Assembly: GCA_051715425.1 (NCBI GenBank)
Contig: JBPXJS010000041.1
Coordinates: 1 to 64,000, forward strand
Direction: 5' to 3'
Origin: JAJTFA01 sp051715425
GTDB taxonomy: Bacteria > Bacteroidota > Bacteroidia > UKL13-3
DNA length: 64,000 bases
In this document: positions 9,232 to 18,681 of the stretch, piece after piece
Layout of the letters: every line of letters starts with the position of its first letter
Numbering within the stretch: position 1 is the first letter of the stretch
The notes under the pieces: generated by a model
The model's database searches: none
What the model saw: only the letters and a program-made list of their open reading frames with translations
Told to the model about the DNA's origin: nothing
Position numbers and translations under genes: made by a program

Positions 9232-9501
9232 TTACGCCTGTGCTACTGCGGCAGGCTGAATAGAAACAAATGAACGCTCATTTGCTTTCTTTTTGAATAC
9301 GACTGTTCCGTCAATCAAAGCAAATAAGGTATGATCCTTACCTAACCCAACATTATCACCAGGATGATGTTTGGTGCCACGCTGACGTACGATGATATTG
9401 CCTGCTTTTGCATACTGACCACCGTATATTTTAACTCCGAGACGCTTACTATGCGACTCGCGACCGTTTTTCGAACTACCTACACCTTTTTTATGTGCCA
9501 T
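9232..9501 (-). CDS. rpmA: 50S ribosomal protein L27
   Basis: 89 residues, the usual length. The N-terminus MAHKKGVGSSKNGRESHSKR and the GNIIVRQRGTKHHPGDNVG segment are diagnostic. It lies 31 bp downstream of rplU in the standard rplU-rpmA operon. The N-terminus has no extra cleavable extension of the Firmicutes type. Confidence 0.98.
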   Translation of the reverse strand: MAHKKGVGSSKNGRESHSKRLGVKIYGGQYAKAGNIIVRQRGTKHHPGDNVGLGKDHTLFALIDGTVVFKKKANERSFVSIQPAAVAQA

Positions 9502-9532
9502 TGTATTTAGTAATTATTTCTTCGGTTAAACA

Positions 9533-9844
9533 TTAAGCATTAATTGCTTCAATCTGAATTTTGGTGAAAGCCTGACGGTGTCCGTTTTTCTTTCTGTAGC
9601 CTTTTCTGCGCTTCTTTTTAAATACGATCACTTTATCGCCTTTTAAATGAGTAAGCACTTTGGCTTTTACTTTAGCTCCGGCTACCGTAGGAATACCTAC
9701 TTTAATAGCTCCGTTGTTGTTTATCAACAACACTTTGTCCAGTTCAACGCTGGCGCCTTCGGCATGTGGCAACCTGTGCACATAAACCGTTTGGTCTTTT
9801 TCTACTTTGAACTGTTGGCCAGCAATGTCAACTATTGCAAACAT
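9533..9844 (-). CDS. rplU: 50S ribosomal protein L21
   Basis: 103 residues, the normal length. MFAIVDIAGQQFKV at the start and VFKKKRRKGYRKKNGHRQAFT near the end are typical; the latter is the rRNA-binding signature. First gene of the rplU-rpmA operon, expressed from the promoter at 9877-9907. Confidence 0.98.
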   Translation of the reverse strand: MFAIVDIAGQQFKVEKDQTVYVHRLPHAEGASVELDKVLLINNNGAIKVGIPTVAGAKVKAKVLTHLKGDKVIVFKKKRRKGYRKKNGHRQAFTKIQIEAINA

Positions 9845-10145
9845 GTTATATAAAATTAGTTTTGTTTAAAGGACGGCAAAGATATGGGCATCCAAGCTGA
9901 AAACCAAGACTACCGTAAAAATATTTCCTGTAAGCCGTTTGCCCCAAAAAGACCTGATCGAACAAGCAGCCCTTAAGATCAGAAGCCATTTATTATCAAA
10001 TACTTACAAGATACTTTGAAGTATCGGGCCACAAATGTATAGCAAAAGTTTGGCATCCATTAAGCAGCTTTAAATTAAAATATACGACAGGTATCGTATT
10101 GCCGCAACGGGTAGAAAGATTTTACCTTCACCACGATCACTTAAT
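9845..10145. other. Divergent intergenic region upstream of rplU
   Basis: 301 bp. It contains the rplU promoter near its low end. I see no gene and no leader-RNA structure elsewhere in it. Confidence 0.6.
9877..9907 (-). promoter_or_regulatory. Bacteroidota promoter of rplU-rpmA
   Basis: On the minus strand TTGG (9904-9907) is followed by a 19-bp spacer and TATCTTTG (9877-9884), an exact TAnnTTTG -7 box. Transcription would begin near 9870, about 25 nt before the rplU start. Confidence 0.75.
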
Positions 10146-10469
10146 ATGAAAAAGAGCCAACTTTTGCTGCTTGATGCCATGATGCATACCTGCCTTGATA
10201 AAACTGCTGCCGGCAAAAACAAAATACATATTGAAAATGAGTTTAAAAGCTTGATTCTAATGCTTTTCTGGCTGGATGAGATGAAACATTCCGGAGAAAT
10301 GGATACAGAGCAGGCACGTATACATATTGATATACAAAAAACCACCATGCGAACACGGCTGATGGCCCTGCCGGGAATAAGTGTGGTTGAAGCCGAACAT
10401 ATTATTAACGATGCCATTGACAGCATCAGGAAAGAAATATACGATAACCTGGAGTGGATTATTATTTAA
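10146..10469 (+). CDS. Small hypothetical protein
   Basis: 107 residues, no signal peptide, predicted helical, no family recognised. It ends in an acidic and hydrophobic tail (NLEWIII). Its last 8 bases overlap the tail-to-tail end of the EEP-family gene. The opposite-strand frame here is Ser/Ile/Cys-rich and looks like a shadow, so I prefer this one. Confidence 0.55.
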   Translation: MKKSQLLLLDAMMHTCLDKTAAGKNKIHIENEFKSLILMLFWLDEMKHSGEMDTEQARIHIDIQKTTMRTRLMALPGISVVEAEHIINDAIDSIRKEIYDNLEWIII

Positions 10470-11613
10470 TACCCAAACGAACCAGCTTTTTTACCACCCT
10501 GTTTTCTCCGTTATCTATTTCTGTAATATACACCCCTTGAGGCAAGCCCGTAAGATCGGCCTCGGCCTGTTGATTGCTCAGGCTAACCGGAACCGTAAAT
10601 CTTTTTCCGGTGATATCTCTCAGCATAAGCTCTTTTAAAATCACATTTCTGATATACAAATAATTGCCATCCGGGCTTATAAATAACTCCACAGGCAATA
10701 ACCTGTTTTCATCAATTGATACATTCGAGGTATATCGCTTCAGGTTAAAAAAACTTAATACAGGGTAATGATCCGAAGTGTTGTTGGAAAAATTACTGAT
10801 GAATGTTGGCATTTGATCCAGCACAACAGAAGAACCTTCTACATAAAATGACTTTAACGGTTTACTGATCAGCTGATGATCTATCATGGATCCGTTAATG
10901 AATGCATATGATTTTTTACCTGCCAAACTCAATGGGTAAGTAGTGAAAAAATAACGTGCAGTATCAGACAGGAAATTCTTAAATGGTGTTTCCAGTGAAC
11001 CAAATGTGGCAATATCCAGGTCATCATTCCAATCTCCTATTACCACTGTTTTTTTCCCTGCCCGGTTCACTTCCAGAAATGTTTTAAGATGAGCGGCTGC
11101 ATTCTTTCTTCTGTTGTATGACTCCTGCTCTGAAATTGCTTTCAGGTGAACCACATAAAAATAAATGGTATCAATAACCGCTGCATTTTTGGTTTTTAAT
11201 ACCACCTCAAGCGGTGTGCGCCCGGCAAAATCATAATTGTACTGGCTTTCAGTAAGCACCTGTTGGGTAGATATGATATCGAACATACTGCTTCTGTAGA
11301 ATAAAGCCGTTTTTTGTGTCTGGCTGAAAGTAGAAATTACAGATTGATACCTGGGCAACTGATTAACCAGATTGGTATAGGTGGTGTTATCAGAAACCTC
11401 GCAAAGCCCCCATACATCAATATCTGTATTATTCATTACCAGCTTCACATTATCATACTGCAGTTGTTCATCGGACGGCCCGTTACTGGTATTGCCCAAC
11501 CACTCTGTATTCCAGCAGGCAATATCCAACAAGGTATCGTTACCCAATTTTGGCACCTGTGCTTTTGTTATATGTAAACAGAAAAGAAACGGCAGAAAAA
11601 AAAGTACTCTCAT
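10462..11613 (-). CDS. Secreted endonuclease/exonuclease/phosphatase family protein with type IX sorting domain
   Basis: 383 residues. Signal peptide MRVLFFLPFLFCLHITKAQ. The EEP (DNase I-like) fold spans about residues 28-290: IACWNTEWLGN, GLCEVSD (metal-binding Glu), YFYVVHLKA, VVIGDWNDDLD and the closing SDHYPV. The C-terminal 75 residues carry a short sorting-domain-like tail (VELFISPDGNYLYIRNV, LPQGVYITEI, VVKKLVRLGIK). It probably acts on extracellular nucleic acid or a phosphoester; the substrate is unknown. Its start overlaps the flippase-like gene by 4 bp (ATGA), so the two are co-translated. Confidence 0.85.
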   Translation of the reverse strand: MRVLFFLPFLFCLHITKAQVPKLGNDTLLDIACWNTEWLGNTSNGPSDEQLQYDNVKLVMNNTDIDVWGLCEVSDNTTYTNLVNQLPRYQSVISTFSQTQKTALFYRSSMFDIISTQQVLTESQYNYDFAGRTPLEVVLKTKNAAVIDTIYFYVVHLKAISEQESYNRRKNAAAHLKTFLEVNRAGKKTVVIGDWNDDLDIATFGSLETPFKNFLSDTARYFFTTYPLSLAGKKSYAFINGSMIDHQLISKPLKSFYVEGSSVVLDQMPTFISNFSNNTSDHYPVLSFFNLKRYTSNVSIDENRLLPVELFISPDGNYLYIRNVILKELMLRDITGKRFTVPVSLSNQQAEADLTGLPQGVYITEIDNGENRVVKKLVRLGIK

Positions 11614-12605
11614 AAAGTTGATTTAGGCAAAGTTCGTTTATTGAATTGAATGATTAACCATGTATAAGCTACAATTCCGGTAAAAAAAGTAAGCACACTC
11701 TGGGCCCCGTGAATAATTAAGGCCAGGGCATTGCCTGTTACCAGGGAAATACCAAACATATTTAAGGTTTGACTAACCAGAAAATGATATGCCCCCATGC
11801 CACCTCCCTGAATAGGCACAGAACGGCCAATGCTGCCAATAACCATTACAACAAATGCGGGACCCAATCCCAGAGGCTCGCTTTCCTTAAAGGTGAACAT
11901 CCATAAATAGGTCATTAAAAAATAACAAGTCCAGATTAGAAGCGTATACAATAAAAATAAAGACCGTTGTTTAAGATGAATAATGGATCTGATGCTGTTT
12001 TTCCAGTCGGCCAGTTTTCCGGCAAGGTATTGTGCTTTACCCCTTCTTTTTATCTGTATATTTATCAATATAACAAGTAAACCGAGCACCAAAACACCGG
12101 CCAATATTTGTTTCCAGCCAATTTTCTGATAAAGCGGATGTATCACATGCTCATAAAAAAAATCATAGGTGCGTTCGGAATATAAAGTGAATGCCGGCAC
12201 CAATAGCAGGAATAAACAAATGGTATCGATGGTGCGTTCTGCAACTATGGTAAGAAGGGTTTTATCAAACGGAACATCATCTGTTTTTTTAATCAATACA
12301 CAACGGGTAAGTTCACCCAATCTTGGGAAAGCATAATTAACCAGATAACCCGTGCAAAGAGATGCAAACAGGTTGCGGGCCGGTACCTGATAATCCATTG
12401 ATCCCATCATGAGCTGCCAGCGTTTTGTTCTGAACCAATACCCGCTTACGGAAATAAAATAAACCGGAATAATGATATAATAATTACCCGTAATTAATAA
12501 ATCCCAGAGAGAAGACGGGTTGAGCTGCCTGAATGAATAGTAGCAGAGCAGAACTCCGCTAAGAAGCAGGAGCAGGAATTTTGTCCATTTACCCAACCAT
12601 TTCAT
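11610..12605 (-). CDS. Flippase-like integral membrane protein (LPG synthase TM / UPF0104 family)
   Basis: 331 residues with about eight hydrophobic segments and no soluble catalytic domain. The signature ALCTGYLVNYAFPRLGELTRC is typical of the lysylphosphatidylglycerol synthase transmembrane (UPF0104) family, as are VVMVIGSIGRSVPIQGGGMGAYHFLV and the VAERTIDTICL segment. Family members include the flippase half of MprF and stand-alone proteins of unknown substrate. Only the membrane half is present, so it is not a full aminoacyl-PG synthase. Operon with the EEP gene. Confidence 0.82.
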   Translation of the reverse strand: MKWLGKWTKFLLLLLSGVLLCYYSFRQLNPSSLWDLLITGNYYIIIPVYFISVSGYWFRTKRWQLMMGSMDYQVPARNLFASLCTGYLVNYAFPRLGELTRCVLIKKTDDVPFDKTLLTIVAERTIDTICLFLLLVPAFTLYSERTYDFFYEHVIHPLYQKIGWKQILAGVLVLGLLVILINIQIKRRGKAQYLAGKLADWKNSIRSIIHLKQRSLFLLYTLLIWTCYFLMTYLWMFTFKESEPLGLGPAFVVMVIGSIGRSVPIQGGGMGAYHFLVSQTLNMFGISLVTGNALALIIHGAQSVLTFFTGIVAYTWLIIQFNKRTLPKSTL

Positions 12606-12678
12606 TTGTGGCGAAAAATAGAGAAATATGCGGTTAAATTGAGCAATTTTATCTAATTTCGACTATTATAAATGTAAT

Positions 12679-15375
12679 ATGAGAAGAGTAATCCTGTTAC
12701 TAATTCTGTTAAGTCCGCTATCTTTATTTGCACAATCAGTGCCTGCCCCATGGAGGCCACCCGGTGCTGATACTACTTACCCCAGAACACTTCTGCACAG
12801 TTCGGAAATTCCGAGGCTGCTAGATTCTCTTCAATCAGGAGCCAACAGCAGTTTGCTCACAGAAGTATATAATGATGCGCTTCAGTCAGTAAGTCCTAAC
12901 AATACCTCAATAGGAGACCGGATAGCAAGAGCCTCTCTTGCAAAAAATGCTGCTTTTTTCTACCTGCTTAATATTAAACCCTCCGGTAATACAACAGTTG
13001 CCCTGTCACCATCAGAGCGCGATCAGTTTAAAAACAAAGCCATCACCATACTGGAACAGATCAACACTTTTGTTAATCAGATGTCAAGTGATAGTGTATC
13101 TAACTATATTGAATGGCAATGGAACTCAAAAGAAATTATTCAGTTTGTTTGTGCCTATGATTTATTAAAAGGTGGTGGCGCATCGGATGCAGAACTGGTG
13201 AATGCCAAAAACCGCCTGAAAACTTACGTAGGCAACCTGTACGGAGAAGCCAGTAAATCGTTTAACTCATTTGGAGGCAACTTTTTTCAGATAGCAAAAA
13301 ACAACCACGCTTTTATGACAGCAGGAGCCATTGGCTTATCAGCGGTGGTTTTGTATGACCTTGCAGATACCGCAGTAAACCTGAGACCACTGAACTGGAT
13401 CAATGCTGCCATGTGGAATATTCATAATGTGATGTGGTGGGATATCAGGAAACAATCTGTTCCCGGTGGTAATACCGGCTATGCAGAGGGTACCTACTAT
13501 TTTAAATATGGTTTTATGAACCTGTTGCCTTTTTTCAGATCCATTGGTTACTTTCTTAAAGATACCAGCATAGAGTACAAATATGCCAATATACCCCGAA
13601 AAATAAGAAACCCCTGGTACGATACCAATTATGATAAAGTATATGACTGGTTTTACTCCATCAGAATGCCAGACGGAAGAATGCCATCAGTTGAAGACTC
13701 TTATACATACCGGTGTTTCCCTGAATTATCTGTTTTGGGTAAATCCAAATATAACTGGCCCCTGCACCTGAGCCAGCTTACCCACGCTCAGAACAACGCT
13801 AAAAGCAGGCAACTAATGACCGTTTATGATTTCCGGGCAAATTATATTGCTGCCAATATTCCGGAGGCATTGGTTCCCGACAGTTTGTTTAAAGTAATGT
13901 CGGAGGCAGGGGTTGCTGTTTGGCGCTCTTCCTACGATTCTGCTGCCACATATTTTTTACTTAAAGGTAAACATGGGGTTCCCCTTAGTTCTGCTGAAGC
14001 GCATAACCATGCTGATGACGGAAGTTTTATGATGATGGTAAAAGGGCAAACCATGGCGTTGAGTCCGGGATACCTGAGTTATGAAATGCGTGATACCGTT
14101 GCCAGAGCTGTATCTTACAATATGCTTTTGGTAAACGGCCTTGCCACTGAACCAGGTGTACCAGGTAAATCATACGGAGCCGAAACTTATATTGAAAAAG
14201 ATTTCAGCTCCGGAATTAATGAATTTGCTGAATTAAGAACCAATTATCAAAATACGGATGTGAACAGAAAGGTAATGTATATACGGAAAAAGTATTTTCT
14301 TATTACCGACCACATGAACAGCCTAACAACACCTGCCGAATTCTCCTATCTGTTGCACGGATACGGGCTGGAAGGTGGAAATACCCAGACAGGTCTTTTT
14401 ACTGATATACTTAACAATAAAAGGGCTGCATGGAAAAGAGCCAATTCCGGATTATTTGCTGCTGTTTTTGCCGACAAACCACTTACCATGTCCAAAAAAA
14501 CAGGAGTACACGAGTACATTTATCAATCAATAGAAAACCATACTTACCTGGAAGCTAAAACAGCACCTGCACAGGAAGCGGTATTTACATCATGCCTTCA
14601 GCCATATACTAACCTCGGCAGTGATACCATTCCTGTTCTCTCTCTTCAAATTCCAGGAACTTCATCAATAACGATAAATGAAGGCGGCTATAAAGATGTG
14701 CTGATAGCACAGGCAACAAATAACCCCTTAAACCTTGTTGGAACACAAACGGGCTTGTCTCAATCATATCAAACAAATGCAAAAACCATTTGGGCCTCAG
14801 ATTTTGGCGCTTCCAATGCTGATCTGTTTGTACAGAAAGCAACCTACCTTCTTATCAATAACGATACGGTATTTACCAGCCCTGTGCCTGTAAATATTCA
14901 ATATGTACAAACAGCCACCAAACAATTCAGGGGATATTGTGGTGACACAGGTTGGATCCATTTTCACACGGGTGAATATCCGATACGTTTCAGCGGAAAA
15001 GATATCTGGTTTGTAAATTATAACCAGACCAGTAAAATTGCTTCGGCCTATTTTTATAAACCGTGTTATTTTCAAATTGAACTGGATGATACCCGTACCG
15101 GTTTAACCAATGAATATTTCAGGAAAACAATGACCATGATGCCAAATCCGGCAACCAATCAAACGCAGCTTACTTTCAGCGATTATATAGAAGCAGGTTC
15201 TACTGTTGAGGTGTATGATATGTCGGGCAAAAGGTTTGTACAAATTCCTTTGGATTACCGCACGCTTAGCATGCAGATGGATGTATCAGGGCTTGGTGCT
15301 GGTATATACGTGCTGAGGGTGAATGGTAAAAACGGAGCCGAAACCAATAGCCTGAAATTAGTTATAAACCGCTAA
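12679..15375 (+). CDS. Secreted heparinase II/III-type polysaccharide lyase with type IX sorting domain
   Basis: 898 residues, signal peptide MRRVILLLILLSPLSLFAQ. An N-terminal alpha/alpha-toroid region runs to about residue 380, with NNHAFMTAGAIGLS (near 210) and GNTGYAEGTYY (near 265). The beta-sandwich core of the heparinase II/III family follows, with SSAEAHNHADDGSFMM near residue 437. This His-rich motif is the family signature and holds a metal-binding His. The last 75 residues are a type A sorting domain (MMPNPATNQTQLTF, GLGAGIYVLRVNG). It presumably eliminatively cleaves a uronic-acid polysaccharide outside the cell; the substrate is not predictable. It is divergent from the flippase-like operon and followed 17 bp later by envelope proteins. 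Confidence 0.85.
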   Translation: MRRVILLLILLSPLSLFAQSVPAPWRPPGADTTYPRTLLHSSEIPRLLDSLQSGANSSLLTEVYNDALQSVSPNNTSIGDRIARASLAKNAAFFYLLNIKPSGNTTVALSPSERDQFKNKAITILEQINTFVNQMSSDSVSNYIEWQWNSKEIIQFVCAYDLLKGGGASDAELVNAKNRLKTYVGNLYGEASKSFNSFGGNFFQIAKNNHAFMTAGAIGLSAVVLYDLADTAVNLRPLNWINAAMWNIHNVMWWDIRKQSVPGGNTGYAEGTYYFKYGFMNLLPFFRSIGYFLKDTSIEYKYANIPRKIRNPWYDTNYDKVYDWFYSIRMPDGRMPSVEDSYTYRCFPELSVLGKSKYNWPLHLSQLTHAQNNAKSRQLMTVYDFRANYIAANIPEALVPDSLFKVMSEAGVAVWRSSYDSAATYFLLKGKHGVPLSSAEAHNHADDGSFMMMVKGQTMALSPGYLSYEMRDTVARAVSYNMLLVNGLATEPGVPGKSYGAETYIEKDFSSGINEFAELRTNYQNTDVNRKVMYIRKKYFLITDHMNSLTTPAEFSYLLHGYGLEGGNTQTGLFTDILNNKRAAWKRANSGLFAAVFADKPLTMSKKTGVHEYIYQSIENHTYLEAKTAPAQEAVFTSCLQPYTNLGSDTIPVLSLQIPGTSSITINEGGYKDVLIAQATNNPLNLVGTQTGLSQSYQTNAKTIWASDFGASNADLFVQKATYLLINNDTVFTSPVPVNIQYVQTATKQFRGYCGDTGWIHFHTGEYPIRFSGKDIWFVNYNQTSKIASAYFYKPCYFQIELDDTRTGLTNEYFRKTMTMMPNPATNQTQLTFSDYIEAGSTVEVYDMSGKRFVQIPLDYRTLSMQMDVSGLGAGIYVLRVNGKNGAETNSLKLVINR

Positions 15376-15392
15376 AACGCTATTTTTGCCCG

Positions 15393-16256
15393 ATGCGTCC
15401 TGTTTTTTCATTGGCCGGGTTTACCAAAACCATCGCCTGTTTTTTGCTTTTGTTTTTTCACTCCAACTTTGTTTACTCAGGGTCAGACAGGGACAGCACC
15501 CTTAAGATTACCTTTTTACCCGTAAAAAAACTGGTACCTGTGTTTACGGCCGATCAGCGGGCATACCGCCTTTCAATAGCCAATCGTTTAGGAAGTAATG
15601 ATTTTATCGGAGGCATAGGCGGCCATTTTCGCATTGCTGAAGTAAAACACCGCCATCACCTGGTGCAGTTTAGCATAGCTTCTAATGTTTATAATACCCT
15701 TACACGCTATTTAAAAGCCGGCACACTGGTGAATGCCGATTTTTATGTAGACCTGTTTCTTGATGTTAAATTGACCAACAGCTGGCTTATACGCACGGGT
15801 GCAGGACATACCAGCCACCATTTAAGCGATGATGTGGTAATGAAATATAATGGGATTAATTATGTGAGGGATTATTACCATATATATGGCATTTACAAAC
15901 CCGAAACAGAGAAATGGTTTATATATTCCGGTTTGGTTTACAACCACAATTTTAAAACAACAGAAGGCACGCAAGCTTTTGATATCTCAGGCAAACCATT
16001 AATTCAGGCAGGATTTAGCCAGCAGTTACTTGCTACCGGAAAAAGAAGCCATTGGTACTGGGCAGGCGATATTAAATTAAGGGGCGAACTGAATTATGGT
16101 ACCACCCAAAACCTGCAAACAGGTATCTTATTTACAGGAGCCAGTGAAAGTGCTTTACGCCTTGCTTTCAGTTGGTCATCCGGATACGAGGAAAGGGGCC
16201 AGTTTTACAAACAGAAAACGAACTTTACCACCCTGGGGTTATATTTTGAATACTGA
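15393..16256 (+). CDS. DUF1207-like outer-membrane protein
   Basis: 287 residues with a signal peptide (about 1-29). The core has FTADQRAYRLSIANRLG and GGIGGHFRIAEV near residues 50-80, reminiscent of the DUF1207 motif ADPR...FSA...G..F. The rest has alternating aromatic/polar strands ending in LGLYFEY, as expected for an outer-membrane barrel. The stop TGA overlaps the ATG of the next gene by one base, implying coupled translation. Role unknown. Confidence 0.65.
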   Translation: MRPVFSLAGFTKTIACFLLLFFHSNFVYSGSDRDSTLKITFLPVKKLVPVFTADQRAYRLSIANRLGSNDFIGGIGGHFRIAEVKHRHHLVQFSIASNVYNTLTRYLKAGTLVNADFYVDLFLDVKLTNSWLIRTGAGHTSHHLSDDVVMKYNGINYVRDYYHIYGIYKPETEKWFIYSGLVYNHNFKTTEGTQAFDISGKPLIQAGFSQQLLATGKRSHWYWAGDIKLRGELNYGTTQNLQTGILFTGASESALRLAFSWSSGYEERGQFYKQKTNFTTLGLYFEY

Positions 16257-17134
16257 TGCGGAGATTCTTTTTACTTATTTTATTTCAGTTGTGTTGGTGC
16301 ATTGTTGCAAGCGCACAGGAAAGCAGGGATAGTATTCCACCTAAAAAAAACACCCTTTTTACCAAAAAAAATGCGGTAATTACAGCACTTACCCTTCAGC
16401 AAATAGGCAGTTTTTATATTGAATATAAATGGTGGTGGGAAGGCAACTCTCACCCATTTGTGATATACTCTGATGAATGGTTTCAGAACTATAGCCTGGG
16501 CATGGATAAGGCAGGTCACTTTTACATTTCTTACATGTATTTCCACAGCATTAACGAACTCATGAAATGGGCTGACTTTAAAGAAAAAACCCGATTGATT
16601 ACCAGTATTGCCCTGCCGGCTGCCTATGCGCTTAGTATTGAGATTGGAGATGGGTTTTCTACGTATAATTTTTCACCACAGGATCTGGTAACAAATCTTG
16701 CCGGTATTGGTTATGGGTTGCTTCAGGAAAAGGTTCCTTATTTTCAGAACATCAACTTTAAAATGAGTTATTTCCCATCAACCACTTTCTCACACAATAA
16801 TTACAAAGGCTGGTCGCTAACGGAAGATTATGACGGGCATATTTACTGGATTACTTTTAATGTACACCATATGTTGCCCAAAGCATATCAAAAATACTGG
16901 CCTGAGTTTTTAAATATTGGTGGTGGCTACAGTGTAACCGATTTCAGAAGTGGGGCAGGCGCCATAAAAAGAGATTATATTATTGGTCTCGATTATAACC
17001 TGGGTGCCATTAAGATTAAAAACAGAACCCTGCATGCCCTGCGAAATATTGCCGACAAAATACATTTTCCGGCTCCGGGTATAAAACAACTGGATGGTGA
17101 ATCTTTTAAACCTAGTCTGTTTTTGCTGCGTTAA
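16256..17134 (+). CDS. DUF2279 family envelope protein
   Basis: 292 residues. Signal peptide MRRFFLLILFQLCWCIVASAQ, then a long aromatic-rich domain with GMDKAGHFYISYMYFHSINEL (near residue 80) and IEIGDGFSTYNFSPQDLVTN, which match DUF2279 (YfiM-related). The C-terminal half looks barrel-like. It is translationally coupled to the preceding gene; the two overlap by 1 bp. It ends tail-to-tail with the biotin carboxylase gene, sharing 4 bp. Confidence 0.75.
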   Translation: MRRFFLLILFQLCWCIVASAQESRDSIPPKKNTLFTKKNAVITALTLQQIGSFYIEYKWWWEGNSHPFVIYSDEWFQNYSLGMDKAGHFYISYMYFHSINELMKWADFKEKTRLITSIALPAAYALSIEIGDGFSTYNFSPQDLVTNLAGIGYGLLQEKVPYFQNINFKMSYFPSTTFSHNNYKGWSLTEDYDGHIYWITFNVHHMLPKAYQKYWPEFLNIGGGYSVTDFRSGAGAIKRDYIIGLDYNLGAIKIKNRTLHALRNIADKIHFPAPGIKQLDGESFKPSLFLLR

Positions 17135-18615
17135 TACTTTTTTCTCTGCGTAAGCCAGTTCGATCCTACATGTTCTTGTTGTTGTGCAGCCTGCTGACCA
17201 GATACCGGTTGTGCTGAAAAAAGGGTTGCTGCAATAGCGGCTACCTCTGCATTTTCTTCTCCCCTGTTTAATAATTCCGGCTTATAATGTTTTTCTATAA
17301 ACTTGGTATCAAATTTTCCGTTTATAAATGCTTCATGTTGCATCACAAATAAACCAAAAGGCAGGGTGGTTTCAATTCCACTTATTCTGTAATCTTTAAT
17401 AGCACGGATCATTCGTTGAATGGCTTCTTCACGGTTTTTACCAAATGTAATTAGCTTGGCAATCATAGGGTCATAATGAATTGGGATTTCCATTCCTTCT
17501 TCAAAAGAATCATCAACCCTCACACCATAACCTTGAGGTGTTCTGTAGGTATTAAGCGTTCCAATATCCGGAAGGAAATTATTTAACGGATCTTCTGCAC
17601 AAACCCTCAGTTCAATGGCGTGTCCTTTTATGGCAAGATCCTCCTGCGTATAGCCAAGTTTTTCGCCTTTGGCCACACGGATTTGTTCTTTAACCAGATC
17701 GAGCCCCACTATTTGTTCTGTAACCGGATGTTCTACCTGGAGGCGTGTATTCATTTCCAGAAAATAAAAATGCAATTCTTCATCCACCAAAAACTCCACT
17801 GTTCCGGCTCCGGTATAGTTGCATGCCTTTGCCACATTTACTGCAGCCTCTCCCATTTGTTTTCTTATTTCAGGAGTAAGGCAGGAAGAAGGTGCCTCTT
17901 CAACCAGTTTCTGATGCCTGCGCTGAATAGAACATTCACGTTCAAACAGGTAAACAATATTTCCGAAATTATCTCCAAGAATCTGAATTTCTATATGCCT
18001 TGGTGCACCTACATATTTTTCAATAAAAACAGCGCTATCACCAAATGCCGACATGGCTTCACTTTGAGCCATTTTTATTTGTTCCTCAAATTCAGAACCC
18101 ATATTTACCACACGCATTCCTTTTCCACCACCACCGGCTGATGCTTTGATAAGGACTGGAAAACCTATGCCCTCTGCAATTTTTTTAGCCGCGGCCACAT
18201 CAGTAATGGCTTCTTTGGTTCCGGGCACCATTGGAACATTAAATTTTTCTACTGCCTGCTTGGCTCCTATTTTGCTGCCCATTACACGCATGGCCTCTCC
18301 GGTTGGCCCGATAAATGTAATCCCCGCATTTTTTACCTTATCGGCAAACACCGGATTTTCGGAAAGGAAACCGTAACCGGGATGGATGGCATCGGCACCT
18401 GTTTGCAAGGCAACCTCAATAATGGTATCCATTTTCAGGTATGACTGGCTGGAGGCAGCCGGACCAATACAAACTGCTTCGTCTGCATATTGCACATGAA
18501 GTGCTTTTCTATCTGCTTCACTAAAAACGGCAACGGTTTTTATTCCCATTTCTTTTGCCGTGCGCATTACCCTGAGCGCTATTTCTCCGCGATTAGCTAC
18601 CAGTATTTTTTTCAT
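17131..18615 (-). CDS. accC: Biotin carboxylase subunit of an acyl-CoA carboxylase
   Basis: 494 residues. All ATP-grasp parts are present: MKKILVANRGEIALRVMRTA, HPGYGFLSEN, KASAGGGGKGMRVV (glycine loop), EKYVGAPRHIEIQILGD and EMNTRLQVEHPVTE. It carries no biotinyl domain of its own. The C-terminal part (YGVRVDDSFEEGMEIPIHYDPM) is closer to propionyl-CoA/methylcrotonyl-CoA carboxylase than to E. coli AccC. So it may serve propionyl- or a broad acyl-CoA carboxylase, and the symbol is approximate. About 45 residues of Gln/Ala-rich tail follow the catalytic domain. Neighbours give no further hint. Confidence 0.85.
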   Translation of the reverse strand: MKKILVANRGEIALRVMRTAKEMGIKTVAVFSEADRKALHVQYADEAVCIGPAASSQSYLKMDTIIEVALQTGADAIHPGYGFLSENPVFADKVKNAGITFIGPTGEAMRVMGSKIGAKQAVEKFNVPMVPGTKEAITDVAAAKKIAEGIGFPVLIKASAGGGGKGMRVVNMGSEFEEQIKMAQSEAMSAFGDSAVFIEKYVGAPRHIEIQILGDNFGNIVYLFERECSIQRRHQKLVEEAPSSCLTPEIRKQMGEAAVNVAKACNYTGAGTVEFLVDEELHFYFLEMNTRLQVEHPVTEQIVGLDLVKEQIRVAKGEKLGYTQEDLAIKGHAIELRVCAEDPLNNFLPDIGTLNTYRTPQGYGVRVDDSFEEGMEIPIHYDPMIAKLITFGKNREEAIQRMIRAIKDYRISGIETTLPFGLFVMQHEAFINGKFDTKFIEKHYKPELLNRGEENAEVAAIAATLFSAQPVSGQQAAQQQEHVGSNWLTQRKKY

Positions 18616-18645
18616 ATCTTAAATGTAAATAAACATGTGAAGGGA

Positions 18646-18676
18646 CAAACCTACATCATTTTTGCTCAACTAAAAA
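18646..18676 (-). promoter_or_regulatory. Promoter of the biotin carboxylase gene
   Basis: On the minus strand TTTT (18673-18676), a 19-bp spacer, then TAGGTTTG (18646-18653), an exact -7 box. The start codon is 31 bp downstream of it. Confidence 0.6.
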
Positions 18677-18681
18677 CCGGA

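Noticed and set aside
10070..10426. A 118-codon minus-strand frame
   Set aside because: Rich in Ser, Ile and Cys with no recognisable features. It mirrors the plus-strand small gene, which has the better composition.
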